A program made the position numbers and the translations under genes. Of a DNA stretch of 64,000 bases, positions 1 through 9,730 are shown in pieces. Within the stretch, counting starts at the first letter, position 1; each line of letters starts with the position of its first letter. The DNA lies in assembly GCF_000372745.1 (NCBI RefSeq), contig NZ_KB889665.1, positions 61,433 to 125,432 of the forward strand. The letters are read 5' to 3'. The notes under the pieces were generated by a model that was not told where the DNA came from, searched no databases, and saw nothing but the letters and a program-made list of their open reading frames with translations. The DNA is from Embleya scabrispora DSM 41855. Lineage in GTDB: Bacteria > Actinomycetota > Actinomycetes > Streptomycetales > Streptomycetaceae.

Positions 1-1166
1 TGTCCCGGCCGGTGGTCGGGGTGAGCGCGCCGTTCCTGGACCGGCCGTTCGGCGTGGCCGGTCGACTGGCCCGCCGCAACGCCGTTCGCAATCCCCGCCG
101 TACCGCCGCCACCGCGTCGGCGCTGACCATCGGGCTGTCCCTGATCGCCGGTCTGACCATGCTCGGCGCGTCGATCCGGCAGGCCGTCGAGGAGCGGGCG
201 ATCGCCGAGGTCGCCGCCGACTACCGGATCCGGACGGTCAACGGCGCGCCCGTCGACTCGAGCGTGCTCGACACCGTCGCCCGGGTGCCGGGTGTCACCG
301 CGATGTCGCCGCTGCTCCGGGACACGGTGACGTTGGACGGCCGCAACGCCGCGGTGATCGGGGTGGACCCGAAGGGGATCGAACAACTGCTCAACCTCGG
401 CGGCACGGCGGACGCCGCGGCGGCGCTGCGCCGAGGCGAGATCCTGGTCACGGCGGACACCGCGAAGCAGCGCGGTTGGCGGATCGGATCCGTGGTCCCG
501 ATCGACTACCCCGACGGCACCCGAGGTCGCGTCACCATCGGCGGATTCCACGGCGACCTCGAACAGTTGACCAAGGTCACCGTGCCGGCCGCGCTCGTGC
601 GGGCGCATTCCGCCCACCGCGACATCCGGTCGATCATGGTGCGGACCGCCACCGGCGACGACGCGCGGACCACCCGCGCGATCGAGCGGGCGATCGGCGA
701 CAACCCGTTGATCACGGTCGAGGACCGTGCCGACATCCGGCAGTCCATCAGCCGCAGCGTCGACCTGTTGCTCAACATCATGTACGGGCTGCTCGCGATG
801 GCCGTGCTGATCGCCGTACTCGGCGTGATCAACACATTGGCCATGTCGGTCTTCGAACGCCGGCGCGAGATCGGGATGTTGCGCGCGATCGGCCTGGACC
901 GCTCGCGGGTCCGCACCATGGTCCGACTCGAATCGATGGTGATCTCGGTCTTCGGCGCGGTACTCGGGGTGGCCGTGGGCACGTTTTTGGCCTGGGGCAT
1001 CCTGGGCCCGCTGCGGGGCAAGGTGCCGAATCTGGTTCTGGTCGTCCCGTGGGCCGGGGTCGGCGGATTCCTCGCCCTCGGGGTGGGCGTCGGCATCGTC
1101 GCGGCGGTCTGGCCGGCGCGTACCGCGGCCCGTGCCGACGTGCTCACCGCGATCGGTACCGAGTGA
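1..1166 (+). CDS. ABC transporter permease, FtsX type (5' end outside window)
   Basis: This is the C-terminal part of an inner-membrane permease that would pair with an ATPase in a MacB/LolCDE-like exporter. The frame is already open at the first base, so the start lies upstream. What remains begins with an Arg-rich stretch leading into a membrane helix (RNPRRTAATASALTIGLSL), then an extracytoplasmic domain of about 200 residues. It ends in a typical FtsX module: a helix near MYGLLAMAVLIAVLGVINTL, the cytoplasmic loop ERRREIGMLRAIGLDRSRV, and two further helices. Two-FtsX permeases of this kind are usually about 850 residues, so roughly half is missing. Substrate cannot be inferred. The next gene is convergent with only a short gap. 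Confidence 0.85.
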   Translation, partial: SRPVVGVSAPFLDRPFGVAGRLARRNAVRNPRRTAATASALTIGLSLIAGLTMLGASIRQAVEERAIAEVAADYRIRTVNGAPVDSSVLDTVARVPGVTAMSPLLRDTVTLDGRNAAVIGVDPKGIEQLLNLGGTADAAAALRRGEILVTADTAKQRGWRIGSVVPIDYPDGTRGRVTIGGFHGDLEQLTKVTVPAALVRAHSAHRDIRSIMVRTATGDDARTTRAIERAIGDNPLITVEDRADIRQSISRSVDLLLNIMYGLLAMAVLIAVLGVINTLAMSVFERRREIGMLRAIGLDRSRVRTMVRLESMVISVFGAVLGVAVGTFLAWGILGPLRGKVPNLVLVVPWAGVGGFLALGVGVGIVAAVWPARTAARADVLTAIGTE

Positions 1167-1205
1167 GCGGGATCGGCGCATCGGGCCGCGTGCCCGGCGT
1201 CGGGG

Positions 1206-1922
1206 TCAACTCACCATCGCGCGCAGCCCGTCCGGGTCCGGCGCGGTCATCGCCCGGGCTATCCCGGGGTCCGGTGTCCCGGTGACGGAGCCCACCACGG
1301 TGCGGCGGATCAGCTCGGTCCAGGTCGGGGCCCGACGCATCATCGCGTGGCCGTCCGGGAGTTCGAAGCGGCAGACCCGCTCGGAGACCTCCCGGGCGGC
1401 CAGCGCGTAGCGGTGCGAGGACTTCGGGCTGGTGGTGTGGTCGGCCGTGCCGTGCACGATCACCACGTCCCGGCCGGCCAGGTGTGCGTACGGCTCGTCG
1501 TCCTCGATCCACGGCGCGAGTGCGCAGACCGTGCGCACACTCTCGTGCTCGGCCACGCGCAACGCGGTACGGCCGCCCATCGAGTGGCCGACCAGGGTGA
1601 CCTCGGCGCGCGGATAACGGGCGCGGATGCCGTCGAGCGCCCACCACGCGTCCTGGACCGGATCGCGATCGGGCTCGTTCCAACCGCGCACCCGGTAGCG
1701 CAGCAGCCAGGTCGCGGCGCCCTCGGCGCGGGTCGCCCGATGGATGCCCCGGGCGATCGGGACCATCCGGCGATAGGCCAGATTGCGGGTCGACGCGGGT
1801 TGCCGACTGCGGGCGCGACCGCCGGGCAGGACCAGGACGACCGCGCGAACGTCCGTCCCGTTCGGCGGCGACCACGTACGCAGCGCGGCGAGCGGCCCGG
1901 TGGATGCTTGCGCGTCCGGCAT
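1206..1922 (-). CDS. Alpha/beta hydrolase
   Basis: Predicted cytosolic serine hydrolase of 238 residues. The nucleophile elbow GHSMGG, the acid residue in VIVHGTADHTT and a late His in LPDGHAMM form a complete Ser-Asp-His triad. An early PGG segment after a hydrophobic strand fits the oxyanion region. I chose the ATG with GGAGG six bases upstream; an earlier in-frame GTG would add 16 residues but has no comparable site. It most resembles small dienelactone-hydrolase or BAAT-like esterases; substrate is unknown. It is convergent with the FtsX permease and stands alone. Confidence 0.85.
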   Translation of the reverse strand: MPDAQASTGPLAALRTWSPPNGTDVRAVVLVLPGGRARSRQPASTRNLAYRRMVPIARGIHRATRAEGAATWLLRYRVRGWNEPDRDPVQDAWWALDGIRARYPRAEVTLVGHSMGGRTALRVAEHESVRTVCALAPWIEDDEPYAHLAGRDVVIVHGTADHTTSPKSSHRYALAAREVSERVCRFELPDGHAMMRRAPTWTELIRRTVVGSVTGTPDPGIARAMTAPDPDGLRAMVS

Positions 1923-2392
1923 ACGGAGCCTCCATGCTTCTTGCCCGTCCGGCGACCCGGACCCCGTCATCGACCCGAGGCGGCAAATCCAACCACCGAC
2001 CCAAACCCCGAACGCCCCCGCCCCTCACGTCGTTCCCACCACCCACGCCGACCCGGCCCGGACGATGGAGCGGGGCACGGCGCACGGATCACCCCCGCCC
2101 CCGATCCTCGATCCGCCGCAGACGGCACCGAGGCGGCACGACCCGCCGGGTGCCGATCGGTGGAGGGCGGGCCCGGGGCGCGGTGCGGGGGTCGAGCGCC
2201 CTCGGAAGGCGCGACATGCTCCGCCCCGACGGGCTCCGTCCCGCGCGAACGCCCTCGGGAGACCCACCGACCTTCGCCCTCACCGAGCGCACCCGAGAAG
2301 CGCCGCGTGCCCCGCCCTCATCAAGCGAAGCGCATCCGGAAAGCACCGCGCACCCGGGAAGCGCCCTGCCACCCCCACCGGCCCCGCCTCGC
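1923..2392. other. Non-coding stretch between hydrolase and ThrE-like gene
   Basis: About 470 bases, very C-rich on the plus strand. Open frames cross it in several phases but none has a start with a ribosome binding site or a recognisable product. It lies upstream of the hydrolase and downstream of the ThrE-like gene, so it must hold the hydrolase promoter; I could not pick out convincing -35/-10 elements. Confidence 0.5.
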
Positions 2393-3889
2393 TCAGAACC
2401 CCCGCGTGCGCTTGGAGGCCGGGCGCATTTCGCGGCCCGTGCGTGGCGGTGGGGAGGGGAGGACGAAGCGGGCGGCCTCGGAGCCGACGTTGACGCCCGC
2501 CGCGAGGGCCAGGGCCAGGGACGCCGCGTTGACCAGGCTGCGCCAGCCGCTGTCGGTGTGGCCGAGGGCCAGCCCCAGCATGCCCTGGTACATCGCGCTG
2601 CCGGGGAGCATCGGGCCGATCGCCGGGATCACGTACGGCAGCGCCGACGTCCCGTGCCACCGGGCGAGCAACTGTCCGAGCAGCCCGAGCAGTCCCGTGG
2701 CGACGGCGGTCGCGAGCACCGGTGCGGCGCCCGCCTCGCGCAGCACCTGGAACACCGCCCAGCCGACCGCGCCGCCCGCCGCCGCGACCGGCAGCAGCAC
2801 CCGCCGCACCTGGACCAGGACCGCGAAGGTCATCGACACCCCGCCCGCCGCGAGGAGTTGCACCGCGCGAGGGTTGGCGTTGAGGTTGAACGTGCCTTCG
2901 ACGTTGAACTTCACGCCGACCTGGTCGCCGATGTAGATCACGATGGAGATGCCGACGATGATGCCGACGATGAGGTAGAAGACCTCCAGCAACCGGGCCG
3001 CGGCGGTGATGTAGAAGCCGGTCAGCCCGTCCTGGACCGCGGCCACCAGGGCCCGCCCGGGCAGCAGCGCGAACAGCCCGCCGGTGACCACGGCATACGG
3101 ATTGATTCCGACGCCGAGCTTGATCATCGTCACCGTGATCGCCGCGGCCGGCATCGAGGCGAGCACGAACTGGTAGAACTCCGGGACTCCTCGGTCGGCG
3201 AGCAACTGCGCCAGCCGCTCGCCGATCAGCGCCGCGACGCAGGCCGCGATGGCCACGATCACCCCGCCGCCGACCATGACGCTGGCGAAGGCCGCGATCA
3301 GGCCGGCCGACAGCAGCAACAGGTTGCGCGGGTAGGGGTGTCGGTTGCGGCGGATGTCGGCGAGCCGGTGGTACGCCTCCTCCAGGGTCAATTCGGCGCC
3401 GGTGATGTCCGAGACCAATTGGTGCGCCTCGTCGAGCCGGGTGTAGTCCACCGCGCGGCGGCGGACCACGCGTTCGCCGGTGACCGGCGGCTCGACCAGG
3501 GACGGCTGGTAGGACAGCGTGATCGCGACGAAGGTCACATTGGGCTGGCAGCGTTCCAGGCCGTACGCGTCGGTGATGCCGAGCATCGCCGCCTCGACGT
3601 CCTCGCCGCCCTCGCCGCTGGCGAGCAACAGTTCGCCGGTGCGCAGCGCGAGGTCGAGCACACGCGGGACCGAGGGGCCGGCCTCCGGCTTCTCCGGGGC
3701 GGGCACGATCGGGATGCTCGCGGTGTGGCCGCTGAATCGCAATTGGGTGCGCAGCCGGTCCTGCCAAGGGCTGGCCCCGGATCGGGGCGCCGGTCGGGGT
3801 TCCGGCTCCCAGGGTGCGCGGGGGTTCGGATGGTCGCGGCCGTCTTCCGCCGGCTCCTCCGGCCTGTGCCGCGAATGTTGCTCCGACAC
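2393..3889 (-). CDS. Threonine/serine exporter family protein (ThrE-like)
   Basis: Membrane protein of about 498 residues in the ThrE family, which in Corynebacterium exports threonine and serine. The N-terminal third is soluble and carries the family's conserved stretch RVLDLALRTGELLLASGEGGEDVEAAM followed by the region around YHRLADIRRNRHPYP. About ten hydrophobic helices follow, including the pairs around RNLLLLSAGLIAAFASVMVGG and LPYVIPAIGPMLPGSAMYQG, the latter typical of the C-terminal DUF3815-like half. I place the start at a GTG with AAGGGA upstream; an in-frame ATG 96 bases further upstream is possible. Substrate is inferred from family only. Confidence 0.85.
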   Translation of the reverse strand: MSEQHSRHRPEEPAEDGRDHPNPRAPWEPEPRPAPRSGASPWQDRLRTQLRFSGHTASIPIVPAPEKPEAGPSVPRVLDLALRTGELLLASGEGGEDVEAAMLGITDAYGLERCQPNVTFVAITLSYQPSLVEPPVTGERVVRRRAVDYTRLDEAHQLVSDITGAELTLEEAYHRLADIRRNRHPYPRNLLLLSAGLIAAFASVMVGGGVIVAIAACVAALIGERLAQLLADRGVPEFYQFVLASMPAAAITVTMIKLGVGINPYAVVTGGLFALLPGRALVAAVQDGLTGFYITAAARLLEVFYLIVGIIVGISIVIYIGDQVGVKFNVEGTFNLNANPRAVQLLAAGGVSMTFAVLVQVRRVLLPVAAAGGAVGWAVFQVLREAGAAPVLATAVATGLLGLLGQLLARWHGTSALPYVIPAIGPMLPGSAMYQGMLGLALGHTDSGWRSLVNAASLALALAAGVNVGSEAARFVLPSPPPRTGREMRPASKRTRGF

Positions 3890-4172
3890 CCCGTGTGATC
3901 CCTTCCGCCGTCCGCGATGTGGTCGTCCCGCGCCGACGGTCTCGTGCCCGGTCCGCCGTGGCGATCCGCCCGGGTGGATCGCCACCCGGTGCCGCGACCG
4001 GAAACGTTAGTCGGTCCCGGGCATCCGACACGGCACACCGCGACGTGGCCGGGGGTCCGGCGCACCGCGACCGCGCACGACCGCCTCCGGACCGGGAGAC
4101 TGCCCACCCGAGGACGCATCATGCGACACAGGGGAAGCGACCGAGAGCCGCTCGGACACGACCGGCTCCGAA

Positions 4173-4946
4173 TCACGCCTGCCCGTGCGCCCCGTGCAGC
4201 AAGCGACGCAGCGCCTCGCCCAGTTGCATCGGACCCGAGACCGGCGTCTCGAACTCGAACCGGACGTCACACGTACGCTCCGGCCCACCGGTGCGCAGCC
4301 GGATGCCGTGCCGGTCCAGCGACACCGGCGCGACCCGCTCGTCGCAGGCCGGCGCACCCGCCAGGCTCGCCAGTCGGCACAGGTCGTCGCCGTGCGCGGC
4401 GGCCAGGTGCTGGAGCAGCTCGGCCTCGTGGCCGGCCAGCGGGTCGGGCTCGGCGTCGGCGTACTCCTCCGGCTCGACGTGCCCGGTGCCCCACAGGTCG
4501 TCGACCAGTACTTCGCCCACCTCCAGGCGCACGATGGTGCCCGGCCGCGGCGAAGCGGTGGGGTCGGGGACCGACTCGGCCAGCCGGGTGGCGGCCCGCT
4601 CGGCGTCGGTGCCGGTGGGGATGGTCAGCCAGCCCGCGATCCAGCAGTGCGCCCGGACCCGGTGCGGCACGGCCACCGGCGCGACGTCCACCAGGTGCAG
4701 CACCGCGGCCACGTCCTCGCGCGAGGTCAACACGACCGCTGCGGTCTCGCCCGGGACCAGCAGCAGCAGCGAGCCGTCCGGCTCGATGGCCCGGGCGGCC
4801 GGGACCACCTGTTCCTCCCGGTCGCCGGGCAACTCCAGGGTGGCGGAGCCGGCGAAGGCGGCCAGGGTGCGGGCGCGCTCGGCGGTCTGCGGTCGTCGGG
4901 AAGAGACATGGGTACGCCCGGCGTTGGCCTCAGTGGGAACAGACAT
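4173..4946 (-). CDS. DUF2470 / HugZ-like protein, iron-box controlled
   Basis: A 257-residue soluble protein with a split-barrel, pyridoxamine-phosphate-oxidase-like N-terminal half (RARTLAAFAGSATLELPG ... SLLLLVPGETAAVVLTSREDVAAVLHL). Its C-terminal DUF2470 module is marked by HEAELLQHLAAAHGDDLCRLASLAG and DRHGIRLRT. This architecture is known from the HugZ/HutZ family of heme-handling proteins; binding residues for heme cannot be verified by eye. The ATG is preceded by GGAGG with five bases of spacing. A strong iron-regulator site lies about 62 bases upstream, so iron-limited expression is likely. It is divergent from rpsD. Confidence 0.85.
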   Translation of the reverse strand: MSVPTEANAGRTHVSSRRPQTAERARTLAAFAGSATLELPGDREEQVVPAARAIEPDGSLLLLVPGETAAVVLTSREDVAAVLHLVDVAPVAVPHRVRAHCWIAGWLTIPTGTDAERAATRLAESVPDPTASPRPGTIVRLEVGEVLVDDLWGTGHVEPEEYADAEPDPLAGHEAELLQHLAAAHGDDLCRLASLAGAPACDERVAPVSLDRHGIRLRTGGPERTCDVRFEFETPVSGPMQLGEALRRLLHGAHGQA

Positions 4947-5008
4947 GGCGTCCTCCAGGTGCGGCGCTCGTTTGCGACCCCTGTGTGGGCTACCGAACGC
5001 GTCGTCGT

Positions 5009-5027
5009 TAAGGTTAGGCTTACCTAA
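5009..5027. promoter_or_regulatory. Iron box (DmdR/IdeR-type operator)
   Basis: The 19 bases TAAGGTTAGGCTTACCTAA match the IdeR/DmdR consensus TTAGGTTAGGCTAACCTAA at 17 positions and keep its near-palindromic form. It lies about 62 bases before the DUF2470 start, where a repressor would block transcription. In this family the iron-loaded repressor binds, so the gene should be switched on when iron is scarce. Confidence 0.85.
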
Positions 5028-5191
5028 GTGTCCCGATCTTGGCAAGGCGACCCGCGTCACGGCGGCCCCGGCGAAGGTGGCCCCCGCAGGGTCGCCGACG
5101 CGACCGGGGCGGACCGAGCGACGGCGACCCGCGCACAGCCGGCCCACCAGGACGACCCACACCGAAACATCCCCGCACGGAGGACCCGACC

Positions 5192-5800
5192 TTGAACCAG
5201 ACCCGCCCCAAGATCCGGCGCAGCCGTGCGCTCGGTGTGGCGCTCACGCCCAAGGCCGCGAAGTACCTGGAGAACCGGCCCTACCCGCCGGGCGAGCACG
5301 GTCGTGGTCGCAAGCAGTCCTCGGACTACAAGACCCGGCTGATGGAGAAGCAGCGGCTGCGCTTCCAGTACGACATCTCCGAGGTCCAGATGCGGGCCGC
5401 GTTCGACCGCGCCAACAAGCACGCCGGCAAGACCGGCGACGAGCTCGTGGTCGACCTGGAGCGCCGGCTCGACGCGTTCGTGCTGCGGGCCGGCTTCGCG
5501 CGCACCGTCTACCAGGCGCGCCAGATGGTCACCCACGGGCACATCGAGGTCAACGGCGGCAAGGTGGACAAGCCGTCCTACCGGCTCAAGCCCGACGACA
5601 TCGTCGGAGTGCGCGAGCGCAGCCGCAACAAGCCGCTGTTCCAGGTGGTCCAGGCCGGCGGATTCGCCGCCGCCGAAACCCCGCGCTACATCGAGGCCCG
5701 CCTGGACAAGCTGATGGCTCGTCTGGACCGGCTGCCGCAGCGCCGCGAGGTCCCGGTGATCTGCGACGAGCAGTTGGTCGTCGAGTACTACTCGCGCTGA
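5192..5800 (+). CDS. rpsD: 30S ribosomal protein S4
   Basis: Primary rRNA-binding protein of the small subunit, 202 residues. The start is a TTG preceded by GGAGG at eight bases, giving NQTRPKIRRSRALGVALTPKA, which aligns with streptomycete S4. The S4 RNA-binding domain (about residues 93-155) is clear from RRLDAFVLRAGFARTVYQARQMVTHGHIEVNGG and DDIVGVRERS. The usual C-terminal ending VICDEQLVVEYYSR is intact. This is the zinc-less form of S4, without the N-terminal Cys cluster. It is monocistronic and followed by a strong stem-loop. Confidence 0.97.
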   Translation: MNQTRPKIRRSRALGVALTPKAAKYLENRPYPPGEHGRGRKQSSDYKTRLMEKQRLRFQYDISEVQMRAAFDRANKHAGKTGDELVVDLERRLDAFVLRAGFARTVYQARQMVTHGHIEVNGGKVDKPSYRLKPDDIVGVRERSRNKPLFQVVQAGGFAAAETPRYIEARLDKLMARLDRLPQRREVPVICDEQLVVEYYSR

Positions 5801-6115
5801 CCCGCGAGCGCGCCCGGCGCCGCAGCGCGCCGAGAGCCGTGGTTCGTCGAGCCGGCGCGGCGCACCGCGTCGACCGCCGAAGTGCGTCGAGCCGCCGCAC
5901 CGCGCCGACCACCGCCACTCGTCGACCGGCGCACAGCGCCGATCCGGCACCGACGCACCGGCGATCGCGAAACGACACCAAGTCAAGACAAGCGCCACAC
6001 CGCCCGCGCGGGTTTCCTCGGACGAGGAGACCCGCGCGGTCGCGGTAGGGTCGGGTTTTCCGAGGCGGGCCACGCATGTCTGCCGCCTCGACTGATCCCA
6101 CTCATCAAGGAGCGC
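5801..6115. other. Intergenic region rpsD to DUF948 gene
   Basis: About 315 bases with no credible gene. The first 150 bases are a GC-rich run in which 'cgtcgagccg'-like motifs recur loosely. The only clear element is the rpsD stem-loop near its centre. The Shine-Dalgarno for the next gene lies at the end. Confidence 0.6.
6004..6039 (+). terminator. rpsD terminator stem-loop
   Basis: A stem of 16 pairs (one of them G-U) closes on a GGAC tetraloop. The outer ten pairs are CCGCGCGGGT with its complement. There is no long T run, as is common for actinobacterial terminators. Confidence 0.8.
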
Positions 6116-6550
6116 ATGACGGTGTCGGGTGGCGAAGTCGCGCTGATGATCATCGCGGTTTTCTGGGCGATCCTGGTCGCCTTTCTCGCGGTGGCTCTGG
6201 TCAAGCTGGCGAAGGTGCTCAAGGAGGCCACGACCCTGGTCGCGGGAGTGGCGGATCGAGCCGTTCCGCTGCTGGACGAGGTGACCGAGACGGTCCGGGC
6301 GACCAACGCCCAGATGGGCCGGGTCGACCAGATCGCGGGCAACGTCCAGACCATGACCACGAACGCCACCGCGCTCTCCTCCACGGTCGCCGCCACCCTG
6401 GGCGGCCCGCTCGTGAAGACCGCCGCGTTCAGCTACGGCGTCCGCCGCGCGCTGTCCGCGCAGCAGCGAGCCGAGCTGAGCCGCCGGGTGCGGGTCGCGG
6501 CCAAGGCGCAGAAGGTCGCACGGCAGCGCAGCATGCGCGGGAGAGGCTGA
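6116..6550 (+). CDS. DUF948 membrane-anchored protein
   Basis: A 144-residue protein with one N-terminal membrane helix (ALMIIAVFWAILVAFLAVALVKL) and a helical cytoplasmic or periplasmic part (VADRAVPLLDEVTETVRATNAQMGRVDQI) typical of DUF948. Function is unknown in the family. In streptomycetes it sits just before alaS, as here. AAGGAG precedes the ATG by only three bases; a GTG six bases later, with nine-base spacing, is an equally good start. It forms a short operon with the next two genes. Confidence 0.85.
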   Translation: MTVSGGEVALMIIAVFWAILVAFLAVALVKLAKVLKEATTLVAGVADRAVPLLDEVTETVRATNAQMGRVDQIAGNVQTMTTNATALSSTVAATLGGPLVKTAAFSYGVRRALSAQQRAELSRRVRVAAKAQKVARQRSMRGRG

Positions 6551-6555
6551 GTCGA

Positions 6556-6915
6556 ATGGCGAGGCTGTTCTGGATCGCGGTCGGCGCCGGCGCCGGCGTC
6601 TGGGCCGCGCGCAAGGTCAAGGACAAGGCGTACAAGTACACGCCCGAGGGCGTCGCCGACAATGTCACCGGCATCGGCGAGGCGATCAAGTACTTCGCGG
6701 ACGAGATCCGCGCGGGCATGGCCGAACGCGAGCAGGAGCTGTACCGCGCCATCGGCGCGGACGTGGCCGCCGCGTCGCTGCCGCCCGCCCCGGTGCGGCG
6801 CGTGCTGCCCGGCACCCGCGAAGCGCACGACGACTGGCACGACGGGCGTGATCTCTACGACCCGCGTGGGCTGTACGAAGGCAAAGCAAGGTACGACCGA
6901 AGGGACGGCAGCTGA
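6556..6915 (+). CDS. DUF6167-type small conserved protein
   Basis: A 119-residue protein with a short hydrophobic N-terminus ([19 protein letters not shown]) that could be a membrane anchor. A helical middle follows ([36 protein letters not shown]), then a charged, low-complexity tail. It matches the small conserved gene found directly before alaS in streptomycetes; no function is known. Its stop overlaps the alaS ATG by one base, so the two are probably translationally coupled. Confidence 0.8.
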   Translation: MARLFWIAVGAGAGVWAARKVKDKAYKYTPEGVADNVTGIGEAIKYFADEIRAGMAEREQELYRAIGADVAAASLPPAPVRRVLPGTREAHDDWHDGRDLYDPRGLYEGKARYDRRDGS

Positions 6916-9584
6916 TGGAATCGGCAGAGATCCGGAAGCGCTGGCTGCGCTTTTTCGAAGAGCGCGGACACACCGTCGTCCCCTCGGCCTCGCTGGTCGC
7001 GGACGATCCCACGCTGCTCCTGGTGAACGCCGGCATGGTGCCGTTCAAGCCGTACTTCCTCGGTGAGGTCAAGCCGAGCTTCAAGCGCGCCACCAGCGTG
7101 CAGAAGTGCGTGCGCACCCTCGACATCGAGGAGGTCGGCAAGACCACCCGGCACGGGTCGTTCTTCCAGATGTGCGGCAACTTCTCGTTCGGCGACTACT
7201 TCAAGGAAGGCGCGATCGGCCTCGCCTGGGAGTTGCTCACCAACTCGATCGAGGACGGCGGCTACGGGCTGGACCCGGAGAAGTTGTGGATCACCGTCTA
7301 CCTCGACGACGACGAGGCCGAGCGCATCTGGCGGGACGTGATCGGCGTGCCCCCCGAGCGCATCCAGCGCCTGGGCAAGTCGGAGAACTTCTGGTCGATG
7401 GGCGTGCCGGGTCCGTGCGGCCCGTGCTCGGAGATCAACTACGACCGCGGCCCCGCCTACGGCGAGGAGGGCGGCCCGGCGGTCAACGGCGAGCGCTACC
7501 TGGAGATCTGGAACCTGGTCTTCATGCAGTACGAGCGCGGCGCCGGGACCGGCAAGGACGACTACCCGATCCTGGGCGAGCTGCCCGCGAAGAACATCGA
7601 CACCGGGCTGGGCCTGGAGCGCCTGGCGTGCATCCTCCAGGGCGTCGACAACCTGTACGAGATCGACACGTCGCGGATGATCCTGGATCGCGCCGCCGAC
7701 CTCGCGGGCAAGACCTACGGTCAGGACCACAAGAACGACGTGTCCCTGCGCGTGGTGGCCGACCACGTGCGCACCGCCGTGATGCTGATCGGCGACGGCG
7801 TGGTGCCCGGCAACGAGGGCCGCGGTTACGTGCTGCGCCGGATGATGCGCCGGGCGATCCGCAACATGCGCCTGCTCGGTGCCGAGGGCGCGACGCTGCA
7901 CGACCTGGTCGAGACCACGATCAAGGCGATGGGTCCGCAGTACCCGAACCTGATCGAGGAGGCCGAGCGGATCGACGCGGTCTCGGTGGCCGAGGAGAAG
8001 CGCTTCCTGGCCCGACTCCAGGAGGGCACCGCGCTGCTCGACGAGTCGATCGTCAAGGCGAAGAGTTCCGGTTCCGCGGTGCTCCCGGGCGAGGTGGCGT
8101 TCCTGCTGCACGACACCGAGGGCTTCCCGATCGACCTGACCCTGGAGATCGCCGCCGAACAGGGCTTGGCGGTCGACGAGGACGGCTTCCGCCGGCTGAT
8201 GAACGAGCAGCGGCAGCGAGCCAAGAAGGACGCCCAGGCCCGCAAGCAGGGGCTCGCCGACCTCTCCGTCTACCGCGAGGTCGCGGACGCGGCCGGCGGC
8301 ACCGTGTTCACCGGCTACCTGAACACCTCCAACGAGGTGACCGTGGTCGGCCTGCTCGTCGACGGCGTGCCCGCGCCCGCCGCGCACGAGGGCGACGAGG
8401 TCGAGGTCGTGCTCGACCACACCCCCTTCTACGCCGAGGGCGGCGGCCAGCTCGCCGACACCGGCCGGATCCGGCTGGACACCGGCGCCGTGGTCGAGGT
8501 CCGCGACGTGCAGACCCCGGTGGCCGGCGTCACCGTGCACCGCGGCCGGGTCCAGGTCGGCGAAGTCCTGGTCGGTGCCCAGGGGTTGGCCCAGATCGAC
8601 ACCCAACGGCGGAACGCGATCGCCCGCGCGCACAGCGCGACCCACCTGACCCATCAGGCGCTGCGCGACGCGCTCGGCCCGACCGCGGCACAGGCCGGCT
8701 CGGAGAACGCGCCCGGCCGCTTCCGGTTCGACTTCGGCGCACCCGGCGCGGTGCCGCACAGCGTGCTCACCGATGTCGAGCAGAAGATCAACGAGGTGCT
8801 CGCGCGCGACCTGGACGTCACCGCCGAGGTGATGTCGATGGACGAGGCGAAGAAGCAGGGCGCCGTGATGATGTTCGGCGAGAAGTACGGCGACCGGGTC
8901 CGCGTGGTCACCATGGGGGACTACTCCAAGGAACTGTGCGGCGGCACGCATGTGCACAACACCGCCCAGCTGGGACTGGTCAAGCTGCTCGGCGAGTCCT
9001 CCATCGGCGCCGGCGTGCGCCGGGTCGAAGCGCTGGTGGGCACCGACGCGTACAACTTCCTGGCGCGCGAGCACACCATCGTCAACCAGCTCACCGACGT
9101 GGTGAAGGGCCGCCCCGAAGACCTGCCCGAGCGGGTCGCCTCGATCATGGCCAAGCTGCGCGACGCGGAGAAGGAGATCGCGGCGCTGCGCGGCGCCCAG
9201 GTGCTCCAGGCCGCCGCGGGGCTGGTGGACGGCGCTCGGGACGTGCACGGCGTCGCGCTGGCGACCGCGCAACTCCCGGACGGCACCACGCCGGACGACC
9301 TGCGCAAGCTCGCGCTGGACGTGCGTGGTCGACTTGCCGCGCGCCCGGCCGCCGTCGCGGTCGTGTCGGTCGTGAACGGCAAGCCGATGGTCGTGGTGGC
9401 CGCCAACGAGGCCGCGCGCGAGCGCGGCGTCAAGGCCGGCGAGCTGGTCCGTGTGGCCGCGCAGACGCTCGGCGGCGGCGGTGGCGGCAAGGATGACGTG
9501 GCCCAGGGCGGCGGCTCGGACCCGACCAAGGTGACCGACGCGCTGGCCGCGGTCACTCGGACGGTCGCCGAACGCGCTTCCTGA
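6915..9584 (+). CDS. alaS: Alanine--tRNA ligase
   Basis: Charges tRNA-Ala with alanine and edits Ser/Gly mischarging. The protein is 889 residues, the normal full length. The class II catalytic core is at the N-terminus ([20 protein letters not shown]; motif 2 around [39 protein letters not shown]). The editing domain carries the metal-binding HSATH at about residues 573-577 and CGGTH at about 675-679. The C-Ala tail with a Gly-rich linker (GGGGGGKDD) is intact. It overlaps the upstream small gene by one base, which leaves no room for a T-box leader. Confidence 0.98.
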   Translation: MESAEIRKRWLRFFEERGHTVVPSASLVADDPTLLLVNAGMVPFKPYFLGEVKPSFKRATSVQKCVRTLDIEEVGKTTRHGSFFQMCGNFSFGDYFKEGAIGLAWELLTNSIEDGGYGLDPEKLWITVYLDDDEAERIWRDVIGVPPERIQRLGKSENFWSMGVPGPCGPCSEINYDRGPAYGEEGGPAVNGERYLEIWNLVFMQYERGAGTGKDDYPILGELPAKNIDTGLGLERLACILQGVDNLYEIDTSRMILDRAADLAGKTYGQDHKNDVSLRVVADHVRTAVMLIGDGVVPGNEGRGYVLRRMMRRAIRNMRLLGAEGATLHDLVETTIKAMGPQYPNLIEEAERIDAVSVAEEKRFLARLQEGTALLDESIVKAKSSGSAVLPGEVAFLLHDTEGFPIDLTLEIAAEQGLAVDEDGFRRLMNEQRQRAKKDAQARKQGLADLSVYREVADAAGGTVFTGYLNTSNEVTVVGLLVDGVPAPAAHEGDEVEVVLDHTPFYAEGGGQLADTGRIRLDTGAVVEVRDVQTPVAGVTVHRGRVQVGEVLVGAQGLAQIDTQRRNAIARAHSATHLTHQALRDALGPTAAQAGSENAPGRFRFDFGAPGAVPHSVLTDVEQKINEVLARDLDVTAEVMSMDEAKKQGAVMMFGEKYGDRVRVVTMGDYSKELCGGTHVHNTAQLGLVKLLGESSIGAGVRRVEALVGTDAYNFLAREHTIVNQLTDVVKGRPEDLPERVASIMAKLRDAEKEIAALRGAQVLQAAAGLVDGARDVHGVALATAQLPDGTTPDDLRKLALDVRGRLAARPAAVAVVSVVNGKPMVVVAANEAARERGVKAGELVRVAAQTLGGGGGGKDDVAQGGGSDPTKVTDALAAVTRTVAERAS

Positions 9585-9600
9585 GTCGTCCCCTACCCTC

Positions 9601-9653
9601 GTTCCCCCGGTGTGTGTGGAAGTCTGGAAGCGGACTCCCGTACCACCGGGGAA
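9601..9653 (+). terminator. alaS stem-loop terminator
   Basis: An 11-base arm (GTTCCCCCGGTG with one bulged C) pairs with CACCGGGGAAC. A second short stem (AGTC/GACT) forms inside the loop. It lies 16 bases after the alaS stop and before ruvX. Confidence 0.6.
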
Positions 9654-9700
9654 CTTGTGTGACGGGGCGTCGTGCCCGAATAGTTCCCGAATAGCTTCAG

Positions 9701-9713
9701 TGACGCAGAGTCT
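9701..9713. promoter_or_regulatory. BldD-box-like sequence before ruvX
   Basis: TGACGCAGAGTCT fits the BldD consensus T-n-A-C-n-C-(A/T)-G-n-G-T-n-A at eight of nine fixed positions; only the last A is missing. It ends 17 bases before the ruvX TTG. It is given mainly because a perfect example occurs before bldD in the same window; binding here is unproven. Confidence 0.35.
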
Positions 9714-9730
9714 GTGACGGAGAACCGACC

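Noticed and set aside
6550..6915. Possible T-box leader before alaS
   Set aside because: alaS overlaps the stop of the preceding small gene, leaving no untranslated leader.
6855..9272. An 805-codon open frame opposite alaS
   Set aside because: His/Val/Leu/Gly-rich antisense shadow; alaS is unmistakable on the other strand.
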